Below, one piece after another: positions 1 through 12,953 of a stretch of 64,000 nucleotides of DNA (within the stretch, counting starts at the first letter, position 1; each line of letters opens with the position of its first letter). Made by a program: the position numbers and the translations under genes. The stretch covers positions 1,652,073-1,716,072 of the forward strand of contig NZ_CP011975.1 in assembly GCF_001047675.1 (NCBI RefSeq), given 5' to 3'. The notes beneath the pieces were generated by a model. That model saw only the letters and a program-made list of their open reading frames with translations. It ran no database searches and was not told where the DNA came from. The stretch comes from Yersinia aleksiciae (GTDB lineage Bacteria > Pseudomonadota > Gammaproteobacteria > Enterobacterales > Enterobacteriaceae).

Positions 1-956
1 TTTGCGACCTGCTGACGGATATAACTGGCAAGACCAAGTACATCCTGACCTGTGGCCTCTGCAAGGTTAATCAGAACCAGAGCTTGCTGTTGATGTACCG
101 CCGCCCCGCCGATCTGGTGTCCTTTAAGTGCGCATTGGTCGATAAGCCAACCGGCGGCCAGCTTTATCGATCCATCGGGTTGTCGATAATGAGGTGCATT
201 AGGATAATGTTTTACAATGTCTTCGGCGACAGCAGCATCTACTACCGGATTTTTGAAAAAGCTACCTGCATTACCGGTCACTGTTGGGTCTGGCAGTTTG
301 CTACGGCGCATCGCACAGACAGAGTTGAAGATGTCTTGCGCGGTAACACTTGATGGGTCCATGCGGATTAAATCACCATAGCCCAGTGTCGGCGTCCATG
401 ATTTCATTAATTTGATACCCACAGCGACGATGGCAAATCCATCACCATACTGATGCTTAAATATGCTATCGCGATAACCAAATTGACACTCTTGAGCTGA
501 AAGGCGCAAAACGGTACCTTTATCCATATCAAGTAAATCAACGTATTCGCATACTTTTTGCAGTTCAACGCCATAGGCACCGATATTTTGAATCGGTGCA
601 GAGCCGACACAGCCGGGAATTAACGCTAGGTTCTCTAAGCCTGGCATGTTGTTTTGCAATGAATAACAGACCAATTGATGCCAGTTTTCCCCAGCCCCAA
701 CATGCAGATGCCAAGCAGTATCATCTTCAGTAGAAATGATGCCTTTTATGCGATTAAGTAATACTGTTCCTGAATAATTTTCGATAAATAGAACATTACT
801 ACCTTCACCAAGCAAAAGTACGGGTTGATGCTTAGAGACTGATTCACGCCATGCGCTGATCAATTCCTCAGGCGAATTGGCACTGATTACGTTGCTCGCG
901 TAAGCTGATAGCGCGAAAGTATTGAGATGTTTTAGCGGGGAACCTTGATTCGACAT
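1..956 (-). CDS. murB: UDP-N-acetylenolpyruvoylglucosamine reductase, 3' end outside window
   Basis: Cytoplasmic FAD enzyme that reduces UDP-GlcNAc-enolpyruvate with NADPH to UDP-MurNAc, the second committed step of peptidoglycan precursor synthesis. An open frame runs from the ATG at 956 to the window edge, giving about 318 residues of a family of about 345, so only the last part of the C-terminal domain is missing. Visible motifs are the FAD-binding GEGSNVL (about 50-56), the [13 protein letters not shown] stretch (113-129), YRDS (161-164) and GSFFKNP (231-237), whose Ser is the family proton donor. The final catalytic Glu would lie outside the window. It is co-directional with the rRNA operon and lies just downstream of it, as murB does beside rrnB in E. 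coli. Identification is firm. Confidence 0.95.
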   Translation of the reverse strand, partial: MSNQGSPLKHLNTFALSAYASNVISANSPEELISAWRESVSKHQPVLLLGEGSNVLFIENYSGTVLLNRIKGIISTEDDTAWHLHVGAGENWHQLVCYSLQNNMPGLENLALIPGCVGSAPIQNIGAYGVELQKVCEYVDLLDMDKGTVLRLSAQECQFGYRDSIFKHQYGDGFAIVAVGIKLMKSWTPTLGYGDLIRMDPSSVTAQDIFNSVCAMRRSKLPDPTVTGNAGSFFKNPVVDAAVAEDIVKHYPNAPHYRQPDGSIKLAAGWLIDQCALKGHQIGGAAVHQQQALVLINLAEATGQDVLGLASYIRQQVA

Positions 957-1042
957 TACATTAGATACTCATTCTAACTAGCTCTGGCGCTAGTCTAACC
1001 GATCATAATACGCATATTGTATTTTGTTTTAAGTGAAGACAT

Positions 1043-1101
1043 AAAAAACGCCCTCTACTCGTTGGGTGTCCAACTTTCAGGGTGCAGTTCAGTAGCAGAG
1101 T
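1043..1101 (-). terminator. Possible third terminator between the rRNA operon and murB
   Basis: Read on the minus strand, CTCTGCT (1100-1094) can pair with AGTAGAG (1059-1053) around a shorter GTTGG/CCAAC hairpin, and six T residues follow. That would make a weak factor-independent terminator. The inner part also resembles a terminal repeat of IS3-family elements (see findings), so the origin of this segment is uncertain. Confidence 0.4.
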
Positions 1102-1129
1102 TTTTTTTACTTTTGTATTTTGCACATAG

Positions 1130-1158
1130 CAAAAACCCCACGCTTTTGGCATGGGGTC
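1130..1158 (-). terminator. rRNA operon terminator T2
   Basis: Nine-base stem (1149-1157 with 1135-1143, one G-U pair), AAAAG-type loop, followed on the minus strand by TTTTT. It lies about 200 bases beyond the 5S gene and directly after a partial copy of the 5S 3' end. It resembles the second of the tandem terminators usual after enterobacterial rrn operons. Confidence 0.75.
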
Positions 1159-1163
1159 TCGAC

Positions 1164-1187
1164 TTTATTTGATGCCTGCCAGTGTCC
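1164..1187 (-). pseudogene. Remnant of a second 5S rRNA 3' end
   Basis: This stretch matches 23 of 24 bases of the 3' end and immediate trailer of the intact 5S gene (1346-1369), with one G/C change. It lies between the two terminators. The rest of a 5S gene is not recognisable upstream of it (1188-1310). It is best read as the scar of a duplicated 5S unit lost by deletion or recombination. E. coli rrnD carries a second 5S gene, which makes such an origin plausible but not proven. Confidence 0.5.
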
Positions 1188-1310
1188 ACAGTATTCGTCT
1201 CATCTTTAAGATGAGTCTCACCCCTAACGGGGCCAGCGCAGACGCTGTTCAAACTGCGTTCACAGTTTGTCGCATGTCATGCTCCAGTCGCTCTCGGTTA
1301 AAACCCATAA

Positions 1311-1340
1311 ACAAAAAAGGCCACCCGTTAGGGTAGCCTG
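1311..1340 (-). terminator. rRNA operon terminator T1
   Basis: Just after the 5S gene, a nine-base stem (1331-1339 with 1318-1326, one G-U pair) with a four-base loop is followed on the minus strand by TTTTTTG. This is a strong factor-independent terminator placed like T1 of E. coli rrn operons. Confidence 0.85.
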
Positions 1341-1353
1341 TTTTGTTTATTTG

Positions 1354-1473
1354 ATGCCTGGCAGTGTCCTACTCTCGCATGGGGAGACCCCACACTACCA
1401 TCGGCGCTACGGCGTTTCACTTCTGAGTTCGGCATGGGATCAGGTGGGACCACCGCGCTATGGCCGCCAGGCA
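1354..1473 (-). rRNA. rrf: 5S ribosomal RNA
   Basis: A 120-base sequence starting TGCCTGGCGGCC and ending with the complementary GCCAGGCAT-type helix, as in the enterobacterial 5S. The internal GGTGGTCCCACCTGA and GTGGGGTCTCCCC segments are recognisable. It is the last gene of the operon, 185 bases after the 23S gene. It forms the central protuberance of the large subunit with L5, L18 and L25. Confidence 0.97.
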
Positions 1474-1658
1474 AATTCTGTTTTAACCAACCCGTTCAGT
1501 ATCAAATACCAAACCAATTAGCTCAATCTCGGAACTTCGCTGAAAATCAAGAGTATACGTATCATACCGATACTCACCCTTTCGGGTTCGCCACTCATGG
1601 CGCTCAAAATCGTTTCACTCGATTTTGTCTCAAATAGCCAAAACACCTTTGGTGTTGT

Positions 1659-4565
<2,907 letters not shown>

Positions 4566-4705
4566 TCACAACCCGAAGGTGTCTTTACAGACATCTTGCG
4601 CTGTGATTATTTGAGAGACTCTAATACAGGTTACTCCTCATCTCAGTACATCTACGGAGAGATAAGTTTCAGCTGTATTGTTTCAATTTTCAGCTTGTTC
4701 CAGAT

Positions 4706-4717
4706 TGTTAAAGAGCA
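4706..4717 (-). promoter_or_regulatory. Spacer boxA antitermination site
   Basis: TGCTCTTTAACA on the minus strand, ahead of the 23S gene and after tRNA-Glu. It is identical to the leader boxA at 6730-6741. boxA RNA recruits NusB-NusE, so elongating polymerase resists Rho-dependent termination over rRNA genes. Confidence 0.85.
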
Positions 4718-4789
4718 ATATCTTAAACACGACTCGTTAAAGTCATCTTTAAGATATTCAGTGATAATGTCTTTCACACATTATCGGAT

Positions 4790-4865
4790 TGGCGTCCCCA
4801 AGGGGATTCGAACCCCTGTTACAGCCGTGAAAGGGCAGTGTCCTAGGCCTCTAGACGATGGGGAC
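4790..4865 (-). tRNA. gltT: tRNA-Glu, anticodon UUC
   Basis: A 76-base cloverleaf in the 16S-23S spacer with encoded CCA (4792-4790). The acceptor arms are GTCCCCA and TGGGGAC and the anticodon loop is CTTTCAC. It is the only tRNA in the spacer; Ile and Ala tRNAs are absent, so this is the Glu class of rrn operon (rrnB, C, E and G type in E. coli). Position 28-42 of the anticodon stem is a U-U mismatch, unlike the C-G pair I recall for E. coli. The A7-U66 pair replaces U7-A66. Confidence 0.96.
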
Positions 4866-4998
4866 ACGAAGTACCGATTAAACCGAAATCTAACCGTTCG
4901 CGTCAGCATGAGTCGAAACTCACGACATCAACAGGTGCTCTTGCTCATTACATTCATCAGACAATCTGTGTGGACACTACGCAATGCGTATCGTTAGG

Positions 4999-6541
<1,543 letters not shown>

Positions 6542-6729
6542 AAGATTTGTTTGATTTGCTATGAGTTAACATAGCGATGCTCAAAGATTACTTTCTGCAA
6601 ATATGCATTCGAACCGAAGTTCAAATGTGTACTGCTTTGGTCACTCTTCAAGACTTTGATATTATTTCTGCCTGTCGAAACAGGCTTCGATATCGTCTTG
6701 CGAGTGCCCACACAGATTGTCTGATAAAT

Positions 6730-6741
6730 TGTTAAAGAGCA
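6730..6741 (-). promoter_or_regulatory. Leader boxA antitermination site
   Basis: TGCTCTTTAACA on the minus strand, followed by ATTTATCAGACAATC as in E. coli rrn leaders. It lies about 190 bases before the 16S gene and just after promoter P2. Confidence 0.88.
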
Positions 6742-6780
6742 GTGAGTTAGCAACCTTCCGGTCATCAACTCGAGGTGCGC

Positions 6781-6808
6781 ATATTACGCTTTCCTCACTC
6801 AGAGTCAA
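6781..6808 (-). promoter_or_regulatory. rRNA promoter P2
   Basis: On the minus strand, TTGACT (6808-6803) is separated by 16 bases from TAATAT (6786-6781), followed by a GCGC discriminator. The position between P1 and boxA matches rrn P2 of E. coli. Confidence 0.8.
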
Positions 6809-6891
6809 CTACTTATTTCGTTGAATTTCTCTGTTCTCTTTGCCGGTCACTTAACTACTTGATTCGTTGTGTGCCGTCTCGATGGATGCGC

Positions 6892-6919
6892 ATTATAGGG
6901 AGTCGAGTTTTTTGCACAA
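6892..6919 (-). promoter_or_regulatory. rRNA promoter P1
   Basis: On the minus strand, TTGTGC (6919-6914), a 16-base spacer and TATAAT (6897-6892) with a GCGC discriminator. This is the architecture of growth-rate and ppGpp-controlled rrn P1. A/T-rich sequence directly upstream (about 6920-6960) can serve as an UP element. Fis sites would be expected further upstream to about 7045, but I cannot call them by eye. The remaining non-coding sequence to 7087 shows nothing else clear. Confidence 0.88.
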
Positions 6920-7087
6920 CTCTTTTTTCGTCTTTTTCTACTGTTTGAATACTTTTCACTCCTTACGCGCAGATCTTGGTCGATCCGTCGCATTTTCACT
7001 GACTTCCCCGCCACCGATTGGTTGTAATTCCAGCAACAAAGGCTAGTATTGCCAGTAAAATGTGACCGTATAAAAGAGGTTATTGTT

Positions 7088-7630
7088 ATGTCTGATGCTA
7101 TTCGCCCGTATTTACATTATTTACCTACGCTAGGTGATCGCGTCATGGTCGATGGATCCAGTGTGATCATTGGCAATGTTGTTCTGGGCAATGATGTTAG
7201 TGTCTGGCCGCTGGTCGCAATTCGGGGTGATGTCAATCAGGTCGTCATCGGCGCACGTTCAAATATTCAAGACGGTAGTGTGTTACATGTGACCCATAAG
7301 TCTGAACATAATCCTGAAGGAAACCCGCTGATTATTGGCGAGGACGTGACCGTTGGGCATAAAGCCATGCTTCATGGTTGTACTATCGGCAACCGAGTGC
7401 TCGTTGGAATGGGATCGATCCTGTTAGATGGGGCCGTAATAGAAGATGATGTGATGATTGGAGCTGGCAGCCTAGTCGCTCCAGGGAAACGGTTAGTTAG
7501 CGGTTACCTCTATATGGGCAGCCCCGCTAAACAAGTCCGCCCATTAACACCAGCAGAATTTAAAGGTCTGCTCTACTCTGCCGGTAACTATGTGCGCTGG
7601 AAAGATGACTATCTGGCTGAAACTCAATAA
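7088..7630 (+). CDS. yrdA: Gamma-carbonic anhydrase-like hexapeptide protein
   Basis: A 180-residue left-handed beta-helix protein of the gamma-class carbonic anhydrase/CaiE family. The hexapeptide repeats run from about residue 30 to 150 (VVLGNDVSVWPLVAIRGD and so on). Histidines of the metal site are visible in LHVTHKS and VGHKAMLHG. The physiological role of YrdA is not established; a CO2 hydratase or acyl-carrier role is family inference. The ATG at 7088 is chosen over an upstream TTG at 7049 because it has a good AGAGG ribosome site and matches family length. It is divergent from the rRNA operon and convergent with aroE. Confidence 0.93.
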   Translation: MSDAIRPYLHYLPTLGDRVMVDGSSVIIGNVVLGNDVSVWPLVAIRGDVNQVVIGARSNIQDGSVLHVTHKSEHNPEGNPLIIGEDVTVGHKAMLHGCTIGNRVLVGMGSILLDGAVIEDDVMIGAGSLVAPGKRLVSGYLYMGSPAKQVRPLTPAEFKGLLYSAGNYVRWKDDYLAETQ

Positions 7631-7643
7631 GTAGTCATGGACG

Positions 7644-7675
7644 ATGCAGGAAATAGGCCATTATCTTTCCTGCAT
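7644..7675. terminator. Convergent yrdA/aroE hairpin
   Basis: A perfect ten-base inverted repeat (ATGCAGGAAA at 7644-7653 and its complement at 7666-7675) between the two convergent stop codons. The T-tracts are weak on both sides, so it may act as a bidirectional terminator or simply as a 3' stabilising stem. Confidence 0.5.
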
Positions 7676-7689
7676 TATTCTGCGCTCTT

Positions 7690-8511
7690 CTATTTACCTA
7701 ACTCATCACGCAACTGATTTAAGACCGGCGCAATGTCAGGCATCACACCATGCCAGAGTTGGAAAGCATGTGCCGCTTGTCCCACCAGCATACCCAAACC
7801 ATCCGCGTAGTTTGTCACACCGAGCCTCTTGCTCCAGACTATGAATGGGGTGTCATCAGCTTGATAGAACATATCATAGCAGCGTGTTTGCGGGACGATG
7901 ATATCCGTAGGTAAGTTTGGAACCTCGCCATGAATACCTGAAGCAGTGGCATTTATGATTAAATCAAATTGCTGTCCATGCAGAGCTTGCATTTCGGCAG
8001 CATCGATATCACCTAAATGGTGGAATACTTCAGCAAGCTGCTGCGCACGCGAATAAGTGCGATTAGTCATCACCACCTTGCACCCGAATGAGAGTAAAGG
8101 GAGGATAACACCTCGGGCCGCCCCACCCGCCCCCACTAACAGGATAGTGTCGGTTTCTTGGATCAGGTCCAGCCGTTGAAGATCACTAAGCAAGCCAATG
8201 CCGTCGGTATTGTCACCTAATAAGCGGCCATCCTTTAATTGCTTGATCGTATTAACCGCCCCTGCCAATGATGCACGATCCGTCAGCTCATCACATTTAG
8301 CATGCGCGCGTTCTTTAAACGGCGTGGTGATGTTCGCACCCGCTGCGCCACGCGCAAAAAAGGACGCCAATACGTCCTCAAATGTATCATTAGGTGCAAG
8401 TACTTTACCGTATTGATGCTCTATACCTGTTTGCTCAGCAAAAAGCGCATGGATCCTCGGCGATTTACTGTGCCCAATGGGATTACCAAACACTGCGAAC
8501 TTCTGATCCAT
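7690..8511 (-). CDS. aroE: Shikimate 5-dehydrogenase
   Basis: NADPH-dependent reduction of 3-dehydroshikimate to shikimate, the fourth step of the chorismate pathway. At 273 residues it is the usual AroE length (E. coli 272). The N-terminal substrate domain has NPIGHSKSP and ITTPFKE, with the catalytic Lys. NTDGIG carries the catalytic Asp, and the Rossmann dinucleotide loop reads GAGGAARG near residue 127. It is followed on the same strand by no gene before the rRNA operon. It is probably cotranscribed with tsaC, yrdD, smg and dprA upstream; the gap to tsaC is only 8 bases. Confidence 0.97.
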   Translation of the reverse strand: MDQKFAVFGNPIGHSKSPRIHALFAEQTGIEHQYGKVLAPNDTFEDVLASFFARGAAGANITTPFKERAHAKCDELTDRASLAGAVNTIKQLKDGRLLGDNTDGIGLLSDLQRLDLIQETDTILLVGAGGAARGVILPLLSFGCKVVMTNRTYSRAQQLAEVFHHLGDIDAAEMQALHGQQFDLIINATASGIHGEVPNLPTDIIVPQTRCYDMFYQADDTPFIVWSKRLGVTNYADGLGMLVGQAAHAFQLWHGVMPDIAPVLNQLRDELGK

Positions 8512-8519
8512 GCTATTTC

Positions 8520-9107
8520 CTACCCTTGACGAAATTGCTTACCAGTTAAGGCGTCTCTGATTTCAGATGGGTTTAAACGACCACCCACCTTACCAAAGAG
8601 CACCGGTAGTGAAGGGCCAAATTGTGTTCTCACTTCTTCATCGGTACGGCAAGGCTCATGACCACTTAAATTGGCGCTGGTTGAAACCAGTGGCTTGCCA
8701 TATTGCAAGCAAAGCTGTTGTACAAGTGGGTGGTCACTCACTCTCACGGCCAATGAACCAAAGCTACCCGTTAGCCAGCGTGGTGTTTCAGCTCGAGCAG
8801 GAATGACCCACGTTACCGCCCCTGGCCAACAGGAAAAAATAGTCTCTCGTTGTGAGTCACTTAACGCCGAGTCATCAATATAAGGTTTCAATTGTTCATA
8901 ATTGGCTGCAATCAGGATCAAACCTTTCTGCCATGGTCGCTGTTTTAAGGCTAATAAGGCATTCACTGCTTTTTCGCTATCAGGGTCACAGCCTAAGCCA
9001 AAAACAGCTTCTGTCGGATAGGCAATAACCTCTTCTTGCTGCAATGCCCGCAGCACATCAGCCAAAACGTCACTCTTCTCTTTTATGCTTACACTGTTAT
9101 CACTCAC
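8520..9107 (-). CDS. tsaC: Threonylcarbamoyl-AMP synthase
   Basis: Makes L-threonylcarbamoyladenylate from threonine, bicarbonate and ATP, the first step of t6A37 modification of ANN-decoding tRNAs (partners TsaB, TsaD, TsaE). YrdC-domain motifs are [20 protein letters not shown] with the nucleotide-binding Lys and Arg, and STSANLSG. I place the start at a GTG (9107) preceded by GGAAGG at nine bases. This start overlaps the yrdD stop and gives 195 residues, against 190 in E. coli. An in-frame ATG at 9125 would add six residues but lacks a ribosome site at good spacing. Confidence 0.92.
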   Translation of the reverse strand: MSDNSVSIKEKSDVLADVLRALQQEEVIAYPTEAVFGLGCDPDSEKAVNALLALKQRPWQKGLILIAANYEQLKPYIDDSALSDSQRETIFSCWPGAVTWVIPARAETPRWLTGSFGSLAVRVSDHPLVQQLCLQYGKPLVSTSANLSGHEPCRTDEEVRTQFGPSLPVLFGKVGGRLNPSEIRDALTGKQFRQG

Positions 9108-9636
9108 TTGCCACGACCTTCCCACATAACTTGCTGGCGCAAAAACGTTTGACGCCTTGTGCTGTTCTCTTTTCCATTAATAATGGATAGTGGCAATAGC
9201 CACAGTTTCCAGCGATAGGCTGCTGGTTAATGGTAAATTGGCAATCCGGATAACGGTTACAGGCATGAAAAACCTTCCCAAACCGTGACTTGCGCTGTAG
9301 CAGTTTTCCTTGGCCGCATTGCGGGCAGTCGATCGTCGTCTCATCAGGTTTATCAATCACTTCGGTATGGTCACATTGTGGATATTGGCTGCAACCAATA
9401 AACATACCAAAACGCCCTTGCCGCAATACCATTTCTGACCCACATTCTGGACAGAACTGCCCATCCAGAACTTTCACGATATGACCATCAGATTGCGCTT
9501 TCAGCGGGCGCATATACTGGCAGTCAGGATAATGCGAACAACCAAGGAATGGGCCATGGCCACCGCTGCGAATGACTAAAGCCGATCCGCATTCAGGACA
9601 CGACCCATTATCCTTGGCAGTAACTGTTTTCGTCAT
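9100..9636 (-). CDS. yrdD: Topoisomerase-like zinc-ribbon protein YrdD
   Basis: A 178-residue protein made of repeated C4 zinc ribbons like those at the C terminus of topoisomerase [33 protein letters not shown] and [16 protein letters not shown] are complete, and a fourth, degenerate ribbon starts CGYCHYP. It has no topoisomerase catalytic domain. The family is thought to bind single-stranded DNA or RNA, but its cellular job is unknown. It overlaps tsaC slightly and follows smg by 42 bases. Confidence 0.93.
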   Translation of the reverse strand: MTKTVTAKDNGSCPECGSALVIRSGGHGPFLGCSHYPDCQYMRPLKAQSDGHIVKVLDGQFCPECGSEMVLRQGRFGMFIGCSQYPQCDHTEVIDKPDETTIDCPQCGQGKLLQRKSRFGKVFHACNRYPDCQFTINQQPIAGNCGYCHYPLLMEKRTAQGVKRFCASKLCGKVVASE

Positions 9637-9678
9637 AACGCCTTCTGTATTAAAGTTATCAGCCCGTCATGTTACCAC

Positions 9679-10152
9679 TTAGTGCAAATAACCTTCATTG
9701 ACTTCAAAAAGTAGCTCTTCCATCTGCTGGTAGGCAATTTCATAACCCGGTATGTTAAACAGCACCATCAGCACGACCCATTTAAGATCTTCCAGATCAA
9801 TCTCATTAGAATCTAACGCCATAATACGATCGATAACCATTTCGCGGGTATCAAAGTGTAGTACCTGAATTTGTTCAAGAAATAGGATAAAACCACGACA
9901 AGTGGTATCCAAACGTTGAGACTCTTCCACAGTATAAATGCGTAACGCCTGTGGATCGGCGGCATAGAGATAAGGTGCTTTCTGCCCTTCTTGTAGGTCA
10001 GCCAGAGCCTCCAACCAGTTCAGAGCGTTGTTGATATCTTCACGATAGAAACCTGCGTCAGCAAGATCGTCGGTAATCTTATCTTGGTCGACAAGCATTT
10101 CCGACTCGTTATGCATATAAGTTTCAAATAAGTAAATTAAAACGTCGAACAT
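9679..10152 (-). CDS. smg: Smg family protein (DUF494)
   Basis: A 157-residue acidic cytoplasmic protein, exactly the E. coli Smg length, with the conserved opening [12 protein letters not shown] and the conserved end [13 protein letters not shown]. Function is unknown. It overlaps the 3' end of dprA by 29 bases, which implies translational coupling, and the smg-dprA pairing is conserved in gammaproteobacteria. Confidence 0.94.
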   Translation of the reverse strand: MFDVLIYLFETYMHNESEMLVDQDKITDDLADAGFYREDINNALNWLEALADLQEGQKAPYLYAADPQALRIYTVEESQRLDTTCRGFILFLEQIQVLHFDTREMVIDRIMALDSNEIDLEDLKWVVLMVLFNIPGYEIAYQQMEELLFEVNEGYLH

Positions 10153-11245
10153 GGCCTGCCCTCCTTAATCGGACATAGCCGCCGGGTACTGCTGCGATCC
10201 ACCCTGCTAACTCCAGCTCGAGCAATTTGCTTACGATGTCTGGCACAGGTTGGCCGGCACGTTCGGCGACGACATCAACGGGTGTCACCTCATCTCCTAC
10301 GTTAGCCAACACATCAGCAAATGGCAATTCAACTTGCCCCTCTGATGAAGAAATAATTGCTTTCTCAGGTAATGATATCCATTGAAGTGAACCGCCTAGC
10401 TGCTCGGCGACCCCTTGTACCGAACTCGCCAAGTAGGCTCCTTGCTGAATCAGCCAATGCACACCTTCACTGGTTGCACTCCCTAATGGCCCCGGCAGAG
10501 CAAAAACATCTCTCCCTTGCTCAATAGCATAGCGGGCAGTAATTAAAGAGCCACTTTTCAGTGTGGCTTCGACAACGAGTACAGCCGAGCTTAATCCACT
10601 GATGATGCGGTTTCTTCGAGGGAAATGGGCAGCAATCGGTAATGCCGTCGTCAAAAACTCAGAGACCAATGCCCCGCCCTGATGTTCAATCGATTCGGCT
10701 AACTGACTATGTCGCCGTGGATAGATATTTTCTAATCCGCTGCCTAATACTGCGATAGTCTTCCCTTTCGCACTCAACGCCGCCTGATGACAAATCCCAT
10801 CGATCCCCATGGCGAGGCCGCTAGTGATAACTAATCCAGTTCGGGCCAGTTCCGAAGCAAAATGACGGCCCCACTGTTCGCCATAATGGCTAAAATGGCG
10901 GCTCCCGACCATGGCGATCTGTGGGCGATAGATAACGTCCAGTTCACCGGAAACAAAAAGTATCAAGGGTGCGCCCGAAATATGGGTTAAGCGGGGTGGA
11001 TAGCCTGGTTCACCATGAGCTAATAAGTGATGAGAGGAGTGATTCAGCCAGGTTAATGTCGCTTCAATATAGTGGGGATCTACCTGATAAAACTGCTGAC
11101 ATTGTTGTGGATTTAGCCCATAAGCGGCCAATCTGCCAGGATGAATATCACCACTGGTGAGTAATCGCCTGACCAATCCACTGCTCTTCGCTACGCCAAA
11201 TCCCTTAACCTTGCTCATCCTGAGCCATAATTCTGCTGCTAACAT
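10124..11245 (-). CDS. dprA: DNA processing protein DprA
   Basis: DprA/Smf loads RecA on incoming single-stranded DNA during natural transformation; in enterobacteria its role is less clear. The 373 residues (E. coli 374) show an N-terminal helical region, the Rossmann-type core with [40 protein letters not shown] and ALPGPLG, and a C-terminal winged-helix-like DML1 domain from about 300 ([18 protein letters not shown]). It is divergent from def across 133 bases. Confidence 0.95.
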   Translation of the reverse strand: MLAAELWLRMSKVKGFGVAKSSGLVRRLLTSGDIHPGRLAAYGLNPQQCQQFYQVDPHYIEATLTWLNHSSHHLLAHGEPGYPPRLTHISGAPLILFVSGELDVIYRPQIAMVGSRHFSHYGEQWGRHFASELARTGLVITSGLAMGIDGICHQAALSAKGKTIAVLGSGLENIYPRRHSQLAESIEHQGGALVSEFLTTALPIAAHFPRRNRIISGLSSAVLVVEATLKSGSLITARYAIEQGRDVFALPGPLGSATSEGVHWLIQQGAYLASSVQGVAEQLGGSLQWISLPEKAIISSSEGQVELPFADVLANVGDEVTPVDVVAERAGQPVPDIVSKLLELELAGWIAAVPGGYVRLRRAGHVRRFNLLI

Positions 11246-11378
11246 ATCGCCTCCCTGGCTTGTTTCCTAAGCTGACACCGATTAGTTCAATTGGTAGCCA
11301 ATGCTGTCAATCCGAGCGAGAAATGTCTAGAATAGAGATTGAATATCATTCACTACTCGGACGCAGATCTAGATATTT

Positions 11379-11891
11379 ATGTCAGTATTACAAGTATTAC
11401 ATTACCCAGATGAGCGGCTGCGCAAAATTGCTGCGCCGGTAAAAGAAGTCAATGGTGAAATCCAGCGCATTGTGGACGACATGTTCGAAACGATGTACGC
11501 AGAGGAAGGTATTGGTCTTGCCGCAACACAAGTGGATGTTCACCTGCAAATTATCGTCATTGATGTCTCGGAAAACCGTGACCAACGTTTGGTGCTGATT
11601 AATCCAGAGTTGTTGGAAAAAAGCGGTGAAACTGGCATCGAAGAAGGTTGTTTATCAATTCCTGAGCAACGTGCATTAGTGCCTCGAGCCGAAAAGGTAA
11701 AAATCAGAGCGCTGGACCGTGACGGTAAACCGTTCGAGCTGGAAGCCGATGATTTATTAGCGATTTGTATCCAGCATGAGATGGATCACTTGGTTGGAAA
11801 ACTGTTTGTGGACTATTTGTCACCGCTGAAACGTCAGCGTATCCGCCAAAAGCTGGAGAAACTGGCCAAGTTGAATGCCCGTGACAACTAA
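11379..11891 (+). CDS. def: Peptide deformylase
   Basis: A metalloprotease that removes the formyl group from nascent fMet chains at the ribosome exit. It has 170 residues with all three family motifs: [10 protein letters not shown] (motif I), EEGCLSIPE with the metal Cys (motif II) and QHEMDHLVG with two metal His and the catalytic Glu (motif III). It is the first gene of def-fmt-rsmB-trkA. The pair def-fmt balances addition and removal of the formyl group. Confidence 0.98.
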   Translation: MSVLQVLHYPDERLRKIAAPVKEVNGEIQRIVDDMFETMYAEEGIGLAATQVDVHLQIIVIDVSENRDQRLVLINPELLEKSGETGIEEGCLSIPEQRALVPRAEKVKIRALDRDGKPFELEADDLLAICIQHEMDHLVGKLFVDYLSPLKRQRIRQKLEKLAKLNARDN

Positions 11892-11915
11892 CCCTTTCTA
11901 ATGCAGGAAATCTAC

Positions 11916-12863
11916 GTGTCTGACTCTTTGCGGATTATTTTTGCCGGAACTCCTGATTTTGCAGCGCGCCATCTCGGCGCGTTGTTGTCTTCCCAGCATC
12001 AGATTGTTGGTGTTTTCACTCAACCAGACCGCCCGGCCGGACGAGGCAATAAGCTCACCCCTAGCCCGGTTAAAGTATTGGCAGAACAACAGGGTATCCC
12101 CGTTTTTCAGCCAAAATCATTGCGGCCAGAAGAGAACCAACATTTAGTTGCCGATCTTAATGCAGATATTATGGTCGTGGTGGCTTATGGCCTGATTTTA
12201 CCAGCATCTGTATTGGCAATGCCGCGGTTAGGCTGCATCAATGTCCATGGTTCCCTGCTGCCACGCTGGCGTGGTGCCGCACCTATCCAACGTTCAGTAT
12301 GGGCTGGAGATGCAAAAACTGGGATAACCATCATGCAGATGGATGTTGGGCTAGATACTGGCGATATGTTGCATAAGATTGAATGTGATATTCAGCCGGA
12401 AGATACTAGCGCGACACTGTACGATAAATTGGCACAATTAGGCCCTCAAGGCTTATTGATTACACTGCAACAATTGGCCGAAGGCCGTGCGCAGCCAGAA
12501 GTACAAGATGAAGCACACGTGACTTACGCAGAAAAACTCAGCAAAGAAGAGGCTAAATTGGATTGGTCACTTTCTGCTGCTCAGTTAGAACGTTGTATTC
12601 GTGCTTTTAATCCTTGGCCAGTTAGCTATTTTGTCGTTGATGAACAGCCGGTCAAAGTCTGGCAAGCACAGGTACTCCCTGCGGTTGATAATACTCAGCC
12701 CGGTACCATCATTCATGCAGATAAGCATGGTATCCAAGTAGCAACCGCAGAGGGTGTTTTAAATATCACGCAGCTGCAACCTGCCGGGAAAAAAACCATG
12801 TCTGCCGCTGACTTATTAAATTCGCGTCGCGAGTGGTTTACGTCCGGAAGTCAGCTAGCATAA
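11916..12863 (+). CDS. fmt: Methionyl-tRNA formyltransferase
   Basis: Transfers formyl from 10-formyl-tetrahydrofolate to Met-tRNAfMet. The GTG start at 11916 gives 315 residues, identical to the E. coli length, and follows AGGAAA at five bases. An in-frame ATG at 11901 is rejected. The N-terminal formyltransferase fold has [12 protein letters not shown] and [17 protein letters not shown], with the catalytic Asn and His. LDTGDML carries the catalytic Asp. A C-terminal tRNA-binding OB domain follows from about residue 205. It lies 24 bases after def. Confidence 0.97.
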   Translation: MSDSLRIIFAGTPDFAARHLGALLSSQHQIVGVFTQPDRPAGRGNKLTPSPVKVLAEQQGIPVFQPKSLRPEENQHLVADLNADIMVVVAYGLILPASVLAMPRLGCINVHGSLLPRWRGAAPIQRSVWAGDAKTGITIMQMDVGLDTGDMLHKIECDIQPEDTSATLYDKLAQLGPQGLLITLQQLAEGRAQPEVQDEAHVTYAEKLSKEEAKLDWSLSAAQLERCIRAFNPWPVSYFVVDEQPVKVWQAQVLPAVDNTQPGTIIHADKHGIQVATAEGVLNITQLQPAGKKTMSAADLLNSRREWFTSGSQLA

Positions 12864-12889
12864 TAGATTTACTCACTATAAATTTCATC

Positions 12890-12911
12890 GCCCGATACTT
12901 CATCGTCGGGC
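12890..12911 (+). terminator. fmt/rsmB intergenic hairpin
   Basis: GCCCGA (12890-12895) and TCGGGC (12906-12911) can pair, and a C/T-rich tract follows. With no clean U-run it is more likely an attenuating or processing stem inside the def-fmt-rsmB operon than a full terminator. Confidence 0.35.
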
Positions 12912-12953
12912 CACTTTCCCTTTATTTGCTGACGTTTGTCGGCTTTTTTGGTT

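Noticed and set aside
84..610. Short open frames on both strands over the first 600 bases
   Set aside because: They are overlaps of the continuous murB frame that runs off the window edge.
4566..4998. Search for tRNA-Ile and tRNA-Ala in the 16S-23S spacer
   Set aside because: Only tRNA-Glu is present; the remaining spacer holds boxA and processing stems.
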